Source: Comamonas aquatica NBRC 14918 (lineage in GTDB: Bacteria; Pseudomonadota; Gammaproteobacteria; Burkholderiales; Burkholderiaceae_C). Taken from it: a DNA stretch of 62,303 nucleotides. Shown in pieces: positions 28,274 to 36,823 of the stretch. Under the pieces are notes generated by a model. The model ran no database searches and was not told where the DNA came from. It saw only the letters and a list, made by a program, of their open reading frames with translations. Position numbers and translations under genes: made by a program. Positions within the stretch are counted from its first letter, which is position 1. Every line of letters starts with the position of its first letter. The stretch spans positions 1 through 62,303 of the forward strand of contig NZ_BBJR01000028.1 in the NCBI RefSeq assembly GCF_000739875.1. The letters run 5' to 3'.

Positions 28274-30016
28274 TCACTGCCCGACCACGACGCGGGCGAT
28301 CACCTGCCCGGCCTGCAGCACGGCGCCCGGTGCCACCTGCTGCTGCAGGCGACCGGCCTGTGGCGCGGTGATCGGGCTTTCCATCTTCATCGACTCCATC
28401 ACGGCCACGACATCGCCGGCCTGCACCGCCGCGCCATCGGCCAGCTTCCACTGCACCAGGCTGCCGGCCATGGGGGCGGTGATGGCATCGGCGCTGGCCT
28501 CGGCCTGCGGTGCAGCAGCCGCTGGCGACGCCGCGGTCGACACGCTGCCCCAGGCCTGCAGCAGGCTGGCGGGCAGGCCCAGGGCCACGCGCTTGCCCTC
28601 CAGTTCGATGAAGCAGCGCTGCAAGGGCTGGTCCACCGGGGCACCGGGGCGGGCCGCCTCGACCCAGGTCTGGGCCATTTCGGTCTCGATCCAGCGGGTG
28701 TGCACCTGGAAGCCCTGCGCCGCCGTGAAGGCCGGATCCTGCACCACGGCACGGTGGAAGGGCAGCACCGAGGCCACGCCCTCGATCGTGAACTCCTGCA
28801 GCGCGCGGCGCGCGCGGGCCAGGGCCTGCTCGCGCGTGGCGCCGGTGACGATGAGCTTGGCCATCATGGAATCAAAGCTGCCCGGCACCGTGGAGCCGGA
28901 CACCACGCCGCTGTCCACACGCACCCCGCCCCCGCTGGGTGCCTCGAAGCGCTGGATCAGCCCCGGCGTGGGCAGGTAGCCGCGGCCCGGGTCTTCGGCG
29001 TTGATGCGGAATTCGATGCTGTGGCCGCGCGGTGTCGGCGTCTGGCTGAAGGACAGCGGCAGGCCGTCGGCAATCCGCAGCTGCTCCAGCACCAGATCGA
29101 TGCCCGTGGTCTCCTCGGTCACGGGGTGCTCCACCTGCAGGCGGGTGTTGACCTCCAGGAAAGAGATCTGTCCGCTGCGGCTGAGCAGGAACTCCACCGT
29201 GCCGGCGCTGACATAGCCGGCCGCCGCGCAGATGTCGCGCGCCGCCTGGTGGATGCTGGCGCGCTGCGCCTCGGTCAAGAAGGGCGCAGGGGCCTCTTCG
29301 ACCAGCTTCTGGTTGCGCCGCTGCAGGGAACAGTCGCGCGTGCCCACCACCACCACATTGCCGTGCTGGTCGCCCAGCACCTGGGCTTCGATGTGGCGGG
29401 GACGGTCCAGGAACTGCTCCAGAAAGCATTCCCCACGGCCGAAGGCGGCCGTGGCTTCGCGCACGGCGGATTCGAACAGCTCGGCCACTTCGTCCATCTG
29501 CCAGGCCACCTTCAGGCCCCGGCCGCCGCCGCCAAACGCGGCCTTGATGGCCACGGGCAGGCCATGCTGCTGCGCAAACGCCTGGACCTCGGCCGCGCTC
29601 TGCACCGGGTCTGCGGTGCCGGCGACCAGGGGCGCACCGACCTGCAGCGCAATCTTGCGCGCTGCCACCTTGTCGCCCAGGGCCTCGATGGTCTCGGGGC
29701 GCGGGCCAATCCAGGTCAGGCCGGCGTCGATCACGGCACGCGCAAACTCGGCGCGCTCGGACAGGAAGCCATAGCCGGGATGGACGGCATCGGCGCCACT
29801 CTTGCGGGCCACCGCGATCAGCTTGTCCATGTCCAGGTAGGTCTGCGCCGGGCGCACGCCGTCCAGGCCCCAGGCCTCGTCGGCCATGCGCACGTGCAGG
29901 GCGTCGGCATCCGGGTCGGCGTACACCGCCACGGACTGCACCCCATAGTCACGGCAGGCCCGGGCAATGCGTACGGCGATTTCGCCGCGGTTGGCAATCA
30001 AAACTTTGCGGATCAT
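28274..30016 (-). CDS. Biotin carboxylase with C-terminal biotinyl domain (acyl/urea carboxylase type)
   Basis: The 580-residue protein fuses an ATP-dependent biotin carboxylase (about 1-450; [14 protein letters not shown], then [11 protein letters not shown] in the ATP-grasp loop and [14 protein letters not shown]) to a biotin carrier domain (about 510-580) with the biotinyl Lys544 in [17 protein letters not shown] lies upstream of the ATG. No classic carboxyltransferase gene is nearby. It follows pxpBC and pxpA in the same orientation with a 246-base gap, so the Kip-type proteins may be its partners, as in urea carboxylase. The substrate is unproven. Confidence 0.88.
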   Translation of the reverse strand: MIRKVLIANRGEIAVRIARACRDYGVQSVAVYADPDADALHVRMADEAWGLDGVRPAQTYLDMDKLIAVARKSGADAVHPGYGFLSERAEFARAVIDAGLTWIGPRPETIEALGDKVAARKIALQVGAPLVAGTADPVQSAAEVQAFAQQHGLPVAIKAAFGGGGRGLKVAWQMDEVAELFESAVREATAAFGRGECFLEQFLDRPRHIEAQVLGDQHGNVVVVGTRDCSLQRRNQKLVEEAPAPFLTEAQRASIHQAARDICAAAGYVSAGTVEFLLSRSGQISFLEVNTRLQVEHPVTEETTGIDLVLEQLRIADGLPLSFSQTPTPRGHSIEFRINAEDPGRGYLPTPGLIQRFEAPSGGGVRVDSGVVSGSTVPGSFDSMMAKLIVTGATREQALARARRALQEFTIEGVASVLPFHRAVVQDPAFTAAQGFQVHTRWIETEMAQTWVEAARPGAPVDQPLQRCFIELEGKRVALGLPASLLQAWGSVSTAASPAAAAPQAEASADAITAPMAGSLVQWKLADGAAVQAGDVVAVMESMKMESPITAPQAGRLQQQVAPGAVLQAGQVIARVVVGQ

Positions 30017-30262
30017 CACAAACCTTTCTTGGGGGACGGCACAGTGCCATCGTGGCCTCCGGCTGTGCAGGCACAGCCATGTGCGGCAAACTGGGCCGGC
30101 CGCTGGCCGCCCCGGTGGGTCATCAAAACTTCGGGGCTCATCCGAACCTCCGACGCGTAGAAACAGCAGCACTGCCGGCACAGCCTGCGGTGCAGGCCCA
30201 GCGCGGGGCAGCCGTGGGCCAGCGCCGGGCACCGCCCGGTCTGGCCCTCCGCACGCACGGCG

Positions 30263-31909
30263 TCATGCCGGACCTCCCTCGGCCAGGCCATGCACCTCTT
30301 CAAAGAAGGGCGCCACCACGCGGAACTGGATCCGGCAATCGACGGGAATCTGCGCGGCAAGGTCCAGGTGGTAGCTGGCCAGGGACGCGACCACGGGATA
30401 GCCCCCGGTCAACGGGTGGTCGGCCAGGAACAGCACGGGCTGGCCGCTGATCGGCACCTGGATGGCGCCGACCACCGTGCCCTCGCTGGGCAGCTCGGCC
30501 GGGTTGCGGCGCTCCAGGGGCTGGGCCCCCTCCAGCCGCATGCCGATGCGGTTGGACTGGGGCGTGACGCGCCAGGTCTGGCCGGTCAGCGTCTGCAGCG
30601 CCTGGGCGGTGAACCAGTCGGTGCGCGGCCCCAGGACCACGTCCAGGGTCACGGTCTCTCCGGCGCGCGGCAGGCTCGGGCGTGCGCCAGCCCCCGGCTC
30701 CACGGCGCGCAGCTGCTGCGCGGGCAGTGCCTGCCCCACCACCACCCGCTGCCCGGCCTGCACAGCCTGCGGGCCGACCAGGGCCAGGGTGTCGGTGGCG
30801 CAACTGCCCAGCACCGGGTCCACGCCCCAGCCACCGCGCACGGCAACATAGCAGCGCACCCCGGCCTGGACCGCACCCAGCTGCAAGGTGTCGCCATCGT
30901 CCAGAGCCACCGCCTGGTCGCCCGGCACCTCCCAGCTGTGCCCGTCGGCACTGCGCACGCGCAGCGCAACCTGGGCCCCGCTCACGGCCAGCGTGCAGGC
31001 CCCGTGGGCGCGCAGCACCAACTGGCCAAGCACGTTCTCCAGCACCGGGGTGTGCACCGGGTTGCCGACCCGGCGGTTGGCCTGGCGCATGGCGCCCTGG
31101 TCCAGGGCGCCCGACGCCGAGATCCCCAGGCCCGACATGCCGTGGCGGCCGCTGTCCTGGAAAATGCTTTGCAGCCCGGGGCTCACAAATTCGATAGCTG
31201 TCTGCGCAGGTGCATCAATGGCTGGAGGCTGATTGGATGCAGATGGCTGCGTCGCCGCGGGCAGGAAGACCTGCGCGCCCTGGCGGTCGGCATCGACAAA
31301 CTGCACCCGAAAGCCGGGCTGGATGTAGGCCGGCTCGGCCCGCGCCAGGTCCCACATGGGCACCTCGGTCACGCCGATCAGCTGCCAGCCCCCGGGGCTG
31401 GCACTGGGATAGACCGCGCTGAAGTTGCCCCCCAGCGCCACCGAACCGGCCGGCACGCGGGTGCGGGGCGAGGTGCGGCGTGGCACCTGGAAGTTGGCGC
31501 CCCCGGACAGGTAGACAAAACCCGGCGCGAAACCGGCAAAGGCCGCGTCATACGGCTGGCCGCTGTGGCGGGCAATCACCTCGGCCACCGACAGGCCCAG
31601 CAATTGCGCCACATCGGGCAGGTCTTCGCCGGTGTAGTGCACCGGGATGTCGACCACGCGCCCCTGGCTGGCGTGGGCCGCATCGCAGTCGCGCAGCGCC
31701 TGGGCCCCGAGGCGGGCCAGCGCCCGGATCAGCTCCGGCGTGCGCACCTGCCACGGTGCGTAGTGCACCAGCACCGTCTGGGCGGCGGGAATCAGCTCCT
31801 GCACGCCCGCAATGGGCTGTGCCAGGGCGGCACGGTACAGCGCCATGGTCTGCGCCAAATCATCCAACTCGACCAGCAGGGCCTGGTCACTGGCGGGCAA
31901 GAAACGCAT
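30263..31909 (-). CDS. pxpBC: 5-oxoprolinase subunits B and C fused (KipI-KipA, PxpB-PxpC)
   Basis: PxpABC hydrolyses 5-oxoproline (pyroglutamate) to glutamate with ATP. Residues 1 to about 215 are PxpB/KipI (AFAGFAPGFVYLSGG, RTRVPAGSVALGG). Residues from about 243 to 548 are PxpC/KipA (SPGLQSIFQDSGRHG, then SEGTVVGAIQVP and LADHPLTGGYP). The linker at about 216-242 is Ala/Pro-rich, and its residues 225-242 are encoded by a dispersed repeat. PxpB and PxpC are usually separate or fused in this order. The gene starts nine bases after the pxpA stop, so they are co-transcribed. Confidence 0.9.
   Translation of the reverse strand: MRFLPASDQALLVELDDLAQTMALYRAALAQPIAGVQELIPAAQTVLVHYAPWQVRTPELIRALARLGAQALRDCDAAHASQGRVVDIPVHYTGEDLPDVAQLLGLSVAEVIARHSGQPYDAAFAGFAPGFVYLSGGANFQVPRRTSPRTRVPAGSVALGGNFSAVYPSASPGGWQLIGVTEVPMWDLARAEPAYIQPGFRVQFVDADRQGAQVFLPAATQPSASNQPPAIDAPAQTAIEFVSPGLQSIFQDSGRHGMSGLGISASGALDQGAMRQANRRVGNPVHTPVLENVLGQLVLRAHGACTLAVSGAQVALRVRSADGHSWEVPGDQAVALDDGDTLQLGAVQAGVRCYVAVRGGWGVDPVLGSCATDTLALVGPQAVQAGQRVVVGQALPAQQLRAVEPGAGARPSLPRAGETVTLDVVLGPRTDWFTAQALQTLTGQTWRVTPQSNRIGMRLEGAQPLERRNPAELPSEGTVVGAIQVPISGQPVLFLADHPLTGGYPVVASLASYHLDLAAQIPVDCRIQFRVVAPFFEEVHGLAEGGPA
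31186..31237 (+). repeat. Dispersed palindromic repeat inside pxpBC (forward)
   Basis: AAATTCGATAGCTGTCTGCGC followed by GGCTGGAGGCTGATTGG matches the forward repeat, including both edges. It is translated in frame on the minus strand as residues 225-242 of the fusion protein, exactly in the linker between the PxpB and PxpC domains. Confidence 0.75.
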
Positions 31910-31918
31910 GCGACCGCC

Positions 31919-32677
31919 TCAGTCCAACGCCACGAAGGGCTGCAGCACCACACCCGCCTGCAGCAGGTGCGCACGGATCTGGCGCGCCATGTCCACCGCG
32001 CCCGGGCTGTCGCCGTGCACGCAGATGGAGTCGGCCTGGATGGCCACCGGCTGGCCGGTGATGCTGGTCAGGCGCCCGGTCTGCACCAGCTGCAGCATGC
32101 GGTCGGCAACGGCCTGGGCATCGTGCAGCACGGCCCCGGGCAGACGGCGCGACACCAGCGAGCCATCGTCGTTGTAGGCCCGGTCGGCAAAGGCCTCGGC
32201 CACCACGCGCACGCCACGCGCCTGTGCCCAGCCGATAAGCGGCGATCCGGCCAGCGCCATCAGGGTCAGGGAGGGGTCCACCGCCAGGATGGCGGTGAGC
32301 ACGTCCTCGGCCTGCCGCGCATCGTGGGCGATGGTGTTGTACAGCGCGCCATGCGGTTTGACGTAACGCACCCGGGTGCCCGCCGCGGCGGCCAGCCCCT
32401 GCAGGGCGCCGATCTGGTAGATCACGTCGGCCACCAGCTCGCTGCTGGTGGGGTCCATGTTGCGGCGGCCAAAGCCCACTAGGTCCGGGTAGGCGACATG
32501 CGCGCCCACGGCCACGCCGCGCGCCGCCGCCTGCCGCAGCGTCTGCAGGATGCCCGCCGGGTCACCGGCATGGAAGCCACAGGCCACATTGGCGCTGGTC
32601 ACAATGTCCAGCATGGCTGCGTCGTCGCCCATGCGCCACGCCCCAAAGCTTTCACCGAGATCGCTATTGATATCCAT
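31919..32677 (-). CDS. pxpA: 5-oxoprolinase subunit A (LamB/YcsF family)
   Basis: This 252-residue protein starts with the family signature [12 protein letters not shown] and includes [13 protein letters not shown] and VKPHGALYN. PxpA works with PxpB and PxpC in 5-oxoproline hydrolysis. The ATG at 32677 has AAAGGA upstream. The gene is first in the minus-strand operon pxpA-pxpBC-biotin carboxylase and is divergent from a GntR regulator, with a palindromic operator between them. Confidence 0.93.
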   Translation of the reverse strand: MDINSDLGESFGAWRMGDDAAMLDIVTSANVACGFHAGDPAGILQTLRQAAARGVAVGAHVAYPDLVGFGRRNMDPTSSELVADVIYQIGALQGLAAAAGTRVRYVKPHGALYNTIAHDARQAEDVLTAILAVDPSLTLMALAGSPLIGWAQARGVRVVAEAFADRAYNDDGSLVSRRLPGAVLHDAQAVADRMLQLVQTGRLTSITGQPVAIQADSICVHGDSPGAVDMARQIRAHLLQAGVVLQPFVALD

Positions 32678-32708
32678 CTTGTATCCTTTCAAACCGACTG
32701 TCCGCACG

Positions 32709-32723
32709 GATTGTTCAACAATC
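32709..32723. promoter_or_regulatory. Putative GntR operator between pxpA and the regulator gene
   Basis: GATTGTTCAACAATC is a perfect palindrome of seven-base arms around one C. It sits between the divergent starts of pxpA and the GntR gene. Closely related sequences recur ahead of the TRAP transporter genes. Confidence 0.65.
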
Positions 32724-32745
32724 ATTAGCAAATTCCTTACCAACC

Positions 32746-33426
32746 ATGGCTGCAACGCAAACCCGGCACTTTTCCAACCGTTCCACCCCCACCAGCCTGG
32801 CCGACACCGTGGCCGACACCATCCGCCAGCAGCTCATCCTGGGCGAGCTGCGCGCCGGCCAGCACCTGTCGGAGGCCGCGCTGAGCCAGCAGCTGGACAT
32901 CTCGCGCAACACGCTGCGCGAGGTGTTCCGCATCCTGATCAAGGAAGGCCTGCTGCGCCACGAACCCAACCGCGGCGTCGCGGTCGTGGTGCCCTCGATC
33001 GCCGACATCATTGACATCTACCGCGTGCGCCGCCTGATCGAATGCCAGGCCCTGGAAAAGGCATGGCCCCTGCACCCCGCCCACAAGCGCATGCGCGAGG
33101 CCGTCCAGGCCGCCCACCAGGCGCGCGAGGCCAAGGACTGGAAAACCGTGGGCTCGGCCAACATGGCCTTCCACGCCGCCATCGTGGCCCTGAGCGACAG
33201 CGAGCGCATGTCGGCCATGTACGAAGACATCGCCGCCGAGCTGCGCCTGGCCTTCGGCCTGCTGGATGACCCCGAGTACCTGCATGCACCCTATGTGGAC
33301 CACAACGCCCGCCTGCTGCAGATGTTCATGGAAGGCCAGACCGTCGCGGCCGCCCGCGAGCTGGAGACCTACCTGGTGCAGTCCGAGCGCATGGTGCTGG
33401 CCGTCTACGCACGCCAGATCTCCTGA
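32746..33426 (+). CDS. GntR-family regulator, FadR/FCD type
   Basis: The 226-residue protein has a GntR winged helix (about residues 18-85; [24 protein letters not shown]) and an FCD ligand-binding domain (about 95-220). FCD regulators commonly sense carboxylic acids. It lies between the divergent pxp operon and the TRAP transporter genes downstream, with like palindromes on both sides. It therefore probably regulates its own gene, pxpA and dctP. The ligand is likely the imported acid, possibly 5-oxoproline; this is inference. Confidence 0.9.
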   Translation: MAATQTRHFSNRSTPTSLADTVADTIRQQLILGELRAGQHLSEAALSQQLDISRNTLREVFRILIKEGLLRHEPNRGVAVVVPSIADIIDIYRVRRLIECQALEKAWPLHPAHKRMREAVQAAHQAREAKDWKTVGSANMAFHAAIVALSDSERMSAMYEDIAAELRLAFGLLDDPEYLHAPYVDHNARLLQMFMEGQTVAAARELETYLVQSERMVLAVYARQIS

Positions 33427-33472
33427 TCCACAAGCACCAGCATCGTGCAAAAAATCCACAATGCACCTTTTT

Positions 33473-33508
33473 TGATTGAACAATCACCAAACTGGCAATC
33501 AACAATCA
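33473..33508. promoter_or_regulatory. Putative GntR operators ahead of the TRAP transporter
   Basis: TGATTGAACAATCA (33473-33486) has six-base inverted arms and shares GATTG...CAATC with the operator at 32709. A related half-site pair GGCAATCAACAATC follows. The region after it is A/T-rich, as expected for the dctP promoter. Confidence 0.55.
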
Positions 33509-33661
33509 AAAAATAAAACACCTACAAAAACGACGCATCGTTGAAATCCCTGATAGGCAATGCCCCACAGCAATGGTAGTTTTGGCACGCGAATTGCCTA
33601 TACCAACCCAGATGGCATGCCACACGGGCAGGTCTTCATCCCCCTCATCAAGGAGCATTTC

Positions 33662-34645
33662 ATGCAGCGTCGAATTTTTTGCGCCACCGCCACCCTGGTT
33701 GCCAGCCTTGGCTTTGCCGGCACCGGCATGGCCCAGACCAAGTGGGATTTCGCCACGGCTTACGCCGCCAGCAACTTCCACTCGAAGAACAACGAACAGT
33801 TTGTGAAGGATGTGGACGCCGCCACCCAGGGCAAGCTGAAGATCACGCCACACTTTGGCGCCTCGCTGTTCAAGATGCCTGAAATCAAGCGTGCGGTGCA
33901 GACCGGCAATGCGCAGATGGGCGAGTTCTTCATGGTGAGCTTCCAGAACGAATCGCAGATCTTCGGCGTGGACGGCCTACCCTTCCTGGTCAACAACTAC
34001 GACGACGCCTTCAAGCTCTACCAGGCGCAAAAGCCTGCCCTGCAAAAGCTGCTGGACAAGCAGGGCCAGGTGCTGCTGTACGCCGTGGCCTGGCCTCCAC
34101 AGGGCATCTACACCAAGAAACCCATCAACTCGGCGGCCGATCTGAAGGGCATGAAGTGGCGCGTCTACTCGCCCACCACCGCGCGCATCGGGGAACTGGT
34201 GGGCGCCCAGCCCGCCACCATCCAGGAAGCCGAGCTGTCGCAAGCCCTGGCCACCGGCGTGGTCGAAGGCCTGATCACCTCCAGCGCCACCGGCGCCGAC
34301 AACAAGCTGTTCGAAAACCTGAAGTACTACTACAACGTGCAGGCCTGGATCCCCAAGAACGCCGTCGTGGTCAGCAAGAAGGCCTTCGGCGCCCTGAGCA
34401 AGCCCGAGCAGGACGCCGTACTCAAGGCCGCCGCCGTGGCGGAAGCCCGCGGCTGGATGGAATCGCGCGAGGTGGATGCCCGCTCCATCGCCACCCTGAA
34501 GGCCGGCGGCATGCAGGTGCTGGAAGCCTCGCCCCAGTTGAAGGCCGACCTGGCCAAGGTGGGCGACACCGTGATCAAGGAGTGGCTGGACAAGGCCGGT
34601 CCTGAAGGCAAGGCCGTGCTGGACACTTTCAAGGCCGCCAAGTAA
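33662..34645 (+). CDS. dctP: TRAP transporter solute-binding protein DctP
   Basis: This is a periplasmic receptor of a tripartite ATP-independent transporter. The 327-residue precursor starts MQRRIFCATATLVAS with a Sec signal peptide, probably cut after GMAQ or GMA. The mature part has the DctP fold with MKWRVYSPTTARIGELVGAQP, which contains the conserved Arg that contacts the substrate carboxylate. AAGGAG precedes the ATG. It is first in dctP-dctQ-dctM. The substrate is a carboxylic acid; the pxp genes beside it make 5-oxoproline a candidate. Confidence 0.92.
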   Translation: MQRRIFCATATLVASLGFAGTGMAQTKWDFATAYAASNFHSKNNEQFVKDVDAATQGKLKITPHFGASLFKMPEIKRAVQTGNAQMGEFFMVSFQNESQIFGVDGLPFLVNNYDDAFKLYQAQKPALQKLLDKQGQVLLYAVAWPPQGIYTKKPINSAADLKGMKWRVYSPTTARIGELVGAQPATIQEAELSQALATGVVEGLITSSATGADNKLFENLKYYYNVQAWIPKNAVVVSKKAFGALSKPEQDAVLKAAAVAEARGWMESREVDARSIATLKAGGMQVLEASPQLKADLAKVGDTVIKEWLDKAGPEGKAVLDTFKAAK

Positions 34646-34760
34646 TTCACCGACGCCCCCTGTGCCCTTGGTGCCGGCCAACGCTCGCAACCAAGGGCAT
34701 TTTTGATGATCCCCCGTATCAACGACGCGCCACCACTCTGTCGCGCGAAGGATTTTGCAC

Positions 34761-35267
34761 ATGCGGAAATTGATTGACGGCCTGTATACCGCGAGCAGCT
34801 GGTTGGCGGGTCTTTCCATGGTGGTCGTGCTGGTGATGGTGCTGCTCACCATCGCCAGCCGATTGCTGGGTTTCAACGCCCCGGGCACCGACGCCTACGC
34901 CGGCTATGCCATGGCCGGAGCCGGATTCATGGCCCTGGCCAGCACCCTGAAGGCCGGCGAGCACATCCGGGTCACCCTGATCCTGGGCATGCTCAAGGGC
35001 AAGGCCCACAAGGCCCTTGAAGTCATTGCCCTGGTGATTGCCACCACCCTGGCCGGCTTCCTGGCTTTTTACTCGTGCCGCCTGGCGTGGCAGTCCTGGG
35101 AGATCGACGACATCTCCGTGGGCGTTGATGCCACCCCGCTGTGGATTCCCCAGATCTTCATGGCCCTGGGCACGCTGATCTTTTTCATCGCCTTCTGCGA
35201 CGAACTGATTTTGGAACTGAAGGGCCAACGCAAGCCCCGCGAGCAGGAGGACGCTCACCATGAATGA
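34761..35267 (+). CDS. dctQ: TRAP transporter small membrane subunit DctQ
   Basis: The 168-residue protein has four hydrophobic helices, as expected for DctQ (about residues 12-35, 50-65, 85-107 and 130-152). The ATG at 34761 has GAAGGA eight bases upstream, a better start than the in-frame TTG at 34755. It overlaps dctM by eight bases, which fits translational coupling. DctQ holds the large subunit and helps energise solute uptake. Confidence 0.9.
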   Translation: MRKLIDGLYTASSWLAGLSMVVVLVMVLLTIASRLLGFNAPGTDAYAGYAMAGAGFMALASTLKAGEHIRVTLILGMLKGKAHKALEVIALVIATTLAGFLAFYSCRLAWQSWEIDDISVGVDATPLWIPQIFMALGTLIFFIAFCDELILELKGQRKPREQEDAHHE

Positions 35268-36555
35268 GATTTTTGCCAGCATTGCACTCATCGTCGTGCT
35301 GATCACCCTACTGGGGGGCGGCGTGTGGGTGGGACTGACCTTGGCCGGCGTGGCCTGGTTCGGCATGGAGTTCTTCACGGCGCGCGCGGCCGGCGATGCC
35401 ATGGCCATCACCATCTGGGGCTCGGCCAGCAGCTGGACCCTGACCGCACTGCCGCTGTTTGTTTGGATGGGGGAGATCCTGTACCGCACCAACCTGTCCG
35501 AGAACATGTTCCGCGGCCTGGCCCCCTGGGTCAACGCCTTGCCCGGCCGCCTGCTGCACACCAACGTGATCGGCTGCACCATCTTTGCTTCGGTCTCTGG
35601 CTCCTCGGCCGCCACCTGCGCCACCGTCGGCAAGATGAACATTCCGGAGCTGCGCAAACGCGGCTACACCGAAGCGCAAATCATCGGCTCGCTGGGAGGC
35701 CCCGCCACGCTGGGTCTGCTGATCCCACCTTCGATCATCCTGATCGTCTACGGTGTCTCGGCCGAGCTGTCGATTTCCAAGCTGTTCATGGCCGGCGTGC
35801 TACCCGGGCTGCTGCTGGCTCTGCTGTTCAGCGGCTGGATCGTGGTCTGGTCGCTGCTCAACCCCGACAAGGTGCCCAAAGCCGAAACCAGCCTGAGCTT
35901 CAAACAAAAGCTGTACGAAGCCCGCCACCTGATCCCTGTCGTGCTGCTGATTGCCAGTGTGGTGGCCAGCATCTACAGCGGGATTGCCACCGCGACGGAA
36001 GCCGCCGCCATCGGCGTGGCCGGCGCCCTGGTGCTGTCAGCGTCGCAGAAAGCCCTGACCTGGGACAGCTTCAAGGCCTCGCTGTTCGGCGCCACACGCC
36101 TGTACTGCATGATCGCCCTGATCCTGGCGGGGGCCGCGTTCATGACGCTGTCCATGGGTTACATCGGGCTGCCACGCCAGCTGGCCGAATTTGTGGGTAG
36201 CCTGCAGCTGTCCCCTGCCATGCTGATCATCGCCCTGGGCATCTTCTACATCCTGATCGGCTGCTTCCTGGATGGCATCTCCACCATCGTGCTGACCATG
36301 AGTGTGGTGTTGCCCATCATCCAGGCCGCAGGCATTGATCCGCTGTGGTTCGGCATCTTCCTGGTGATCACGGTGGAAACCGCACAGATCACGCCCCCGG
36401 TCGGCTTCAACCTGTTCGTGCTGCAAAGCATGACCGGCAAGCAGATCACCTACATCGCCAAAGTCTGCGCCCCCTACTTCCTGCTGATGGTGCTGGCACT
36501 GGTGATCCTGTGGTTCTTCCCCAGCATCGTGACGGCCTTGCCGGCCCAGATGTAA
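35260..36555 (+). CDS. dctM: TRAP transporter large membrane subunit DctM
   Basis: The 431-residue protein has about twelve hydrophobic segments. Family motifs include FASVSGSSAATCATVGKM near residue 110, GPATLGLLIPPSII near 147 and TPPVGFNLFVLQ near 378. DctM forms the sodium-coupled channel part of the TRAP system. It overlaps dctQ and is followed by a strong terminator at 36640, so the operon ends here. Confidence 0.95.
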   Translation: MNEIFASIALIVVLITLLGGGVWVGLTLAGVAWFGMEFFTARAAGDAMAITIWGSASSWTLTALPLFVWMGEILYRTNLSENMFRGLAPWVNALPGRLLHTNVIGCTIFASVSGSSAATCATVGKMNIPELRKRGYTEAQIIGSLGGPATLGLLIPPSIILIVYGVSAELSISKLFMAGVLPGLLLALLFSGWIVVWSLLNPDKVPKAETSLSFKQKLYEARHLIPVVLLIASVVASIYSGIATATEAAAIGVAGALVLSASQKALTWDSFKASLFGATRLYCMIALILAGAAFMTLSMGYIGLPRQLAEFVGSLQLSPAMLIIALGIFYILIGCFLDGISTIVLTMSVVLPIIQAAGIDPLWFGIFLVITVETAQITPPVGFNLFVLQSMTGKQITYIAKVCAPYFLLMVLALVILWFFPSIVTALPAQM

Positions 36556-36639
36556 GCGCCAGAGCGCACGCAGCATCCTGCCAAAGGGTGCTGCGCTTTT
36601 GTCCCGCGACTGCGACAACGCCAGGACAGGGATACAAAC

Positions 36640-36672
36640 AAAAAGGCCCTGCAAAACTTGCAGGGCCTTTTT
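36640..36672. terminator. Bidirectional rho-independent terminator
   Basis: AAAAAGGCCCTGCA and TGCAGGGCCTTTTT form an 11-14 pair stem with an A-run on one side and a T-run on the other. It ends the dctPQM transcript and lies just past the 3' end of the minus-strand tRNA gene. Confidence 0.9.
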
Positions 36673-36682
36673 GAATATGCCT

Positions 36683-36759
36683 TGGTAGGCGCGATTGGAT
36701 TCGAACCAACGACCCCCACCATGTCAAGGTGGTGCTCTAACCAACTGAGCTACGCGCCT
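36683..36759 (-). tRNA. tRNA-Val (anticodon GAC)
   Basis: Read on the minus strand, the 77 bases start AGGCGCGTAGCTCAG and end CGCGCCTACCA, giving a perfect seven-pair acceptor stem with an encoded CCA. The D-arm GCTC...GAGC, the anticodon arm CCACC-TTGACAT-GGTGG with anticodon GAC, and the T-arm with GGTTCGAATCC are all intact. A bidirectional terminator follows on its 3' side. Confidence 0.97.
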
Positions 36760-36761
36760 GA

Positions 36762-36796
36762 AAAATCAGAAGCTGCGATTCTAGCACCAAATTTTG
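36762..36796 (+). repeat. Possible decayed repeat fragment upstream of tRNA-Val
   Basis: AAAAATCAGAAGCTGCG resembles the left end of the degenerate copy at 3904. The rest is not recognisable beyond a terminal AAATTTT. It lies between relA and the tRNA gene. Confidence 0.25.
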
Positions 36797-36823
36797 CACG
36801 TTTGAAAATTCGCACCACCATCT

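Noticed and set aside
30017..30262. Possible small gene between pxpBC and the biotin carboxylase
   Set aside because: Short frames with Cys/Arg-rich sequence exist, but none has a good ribosome binding site, a recognisable pattern or convincing codon use.
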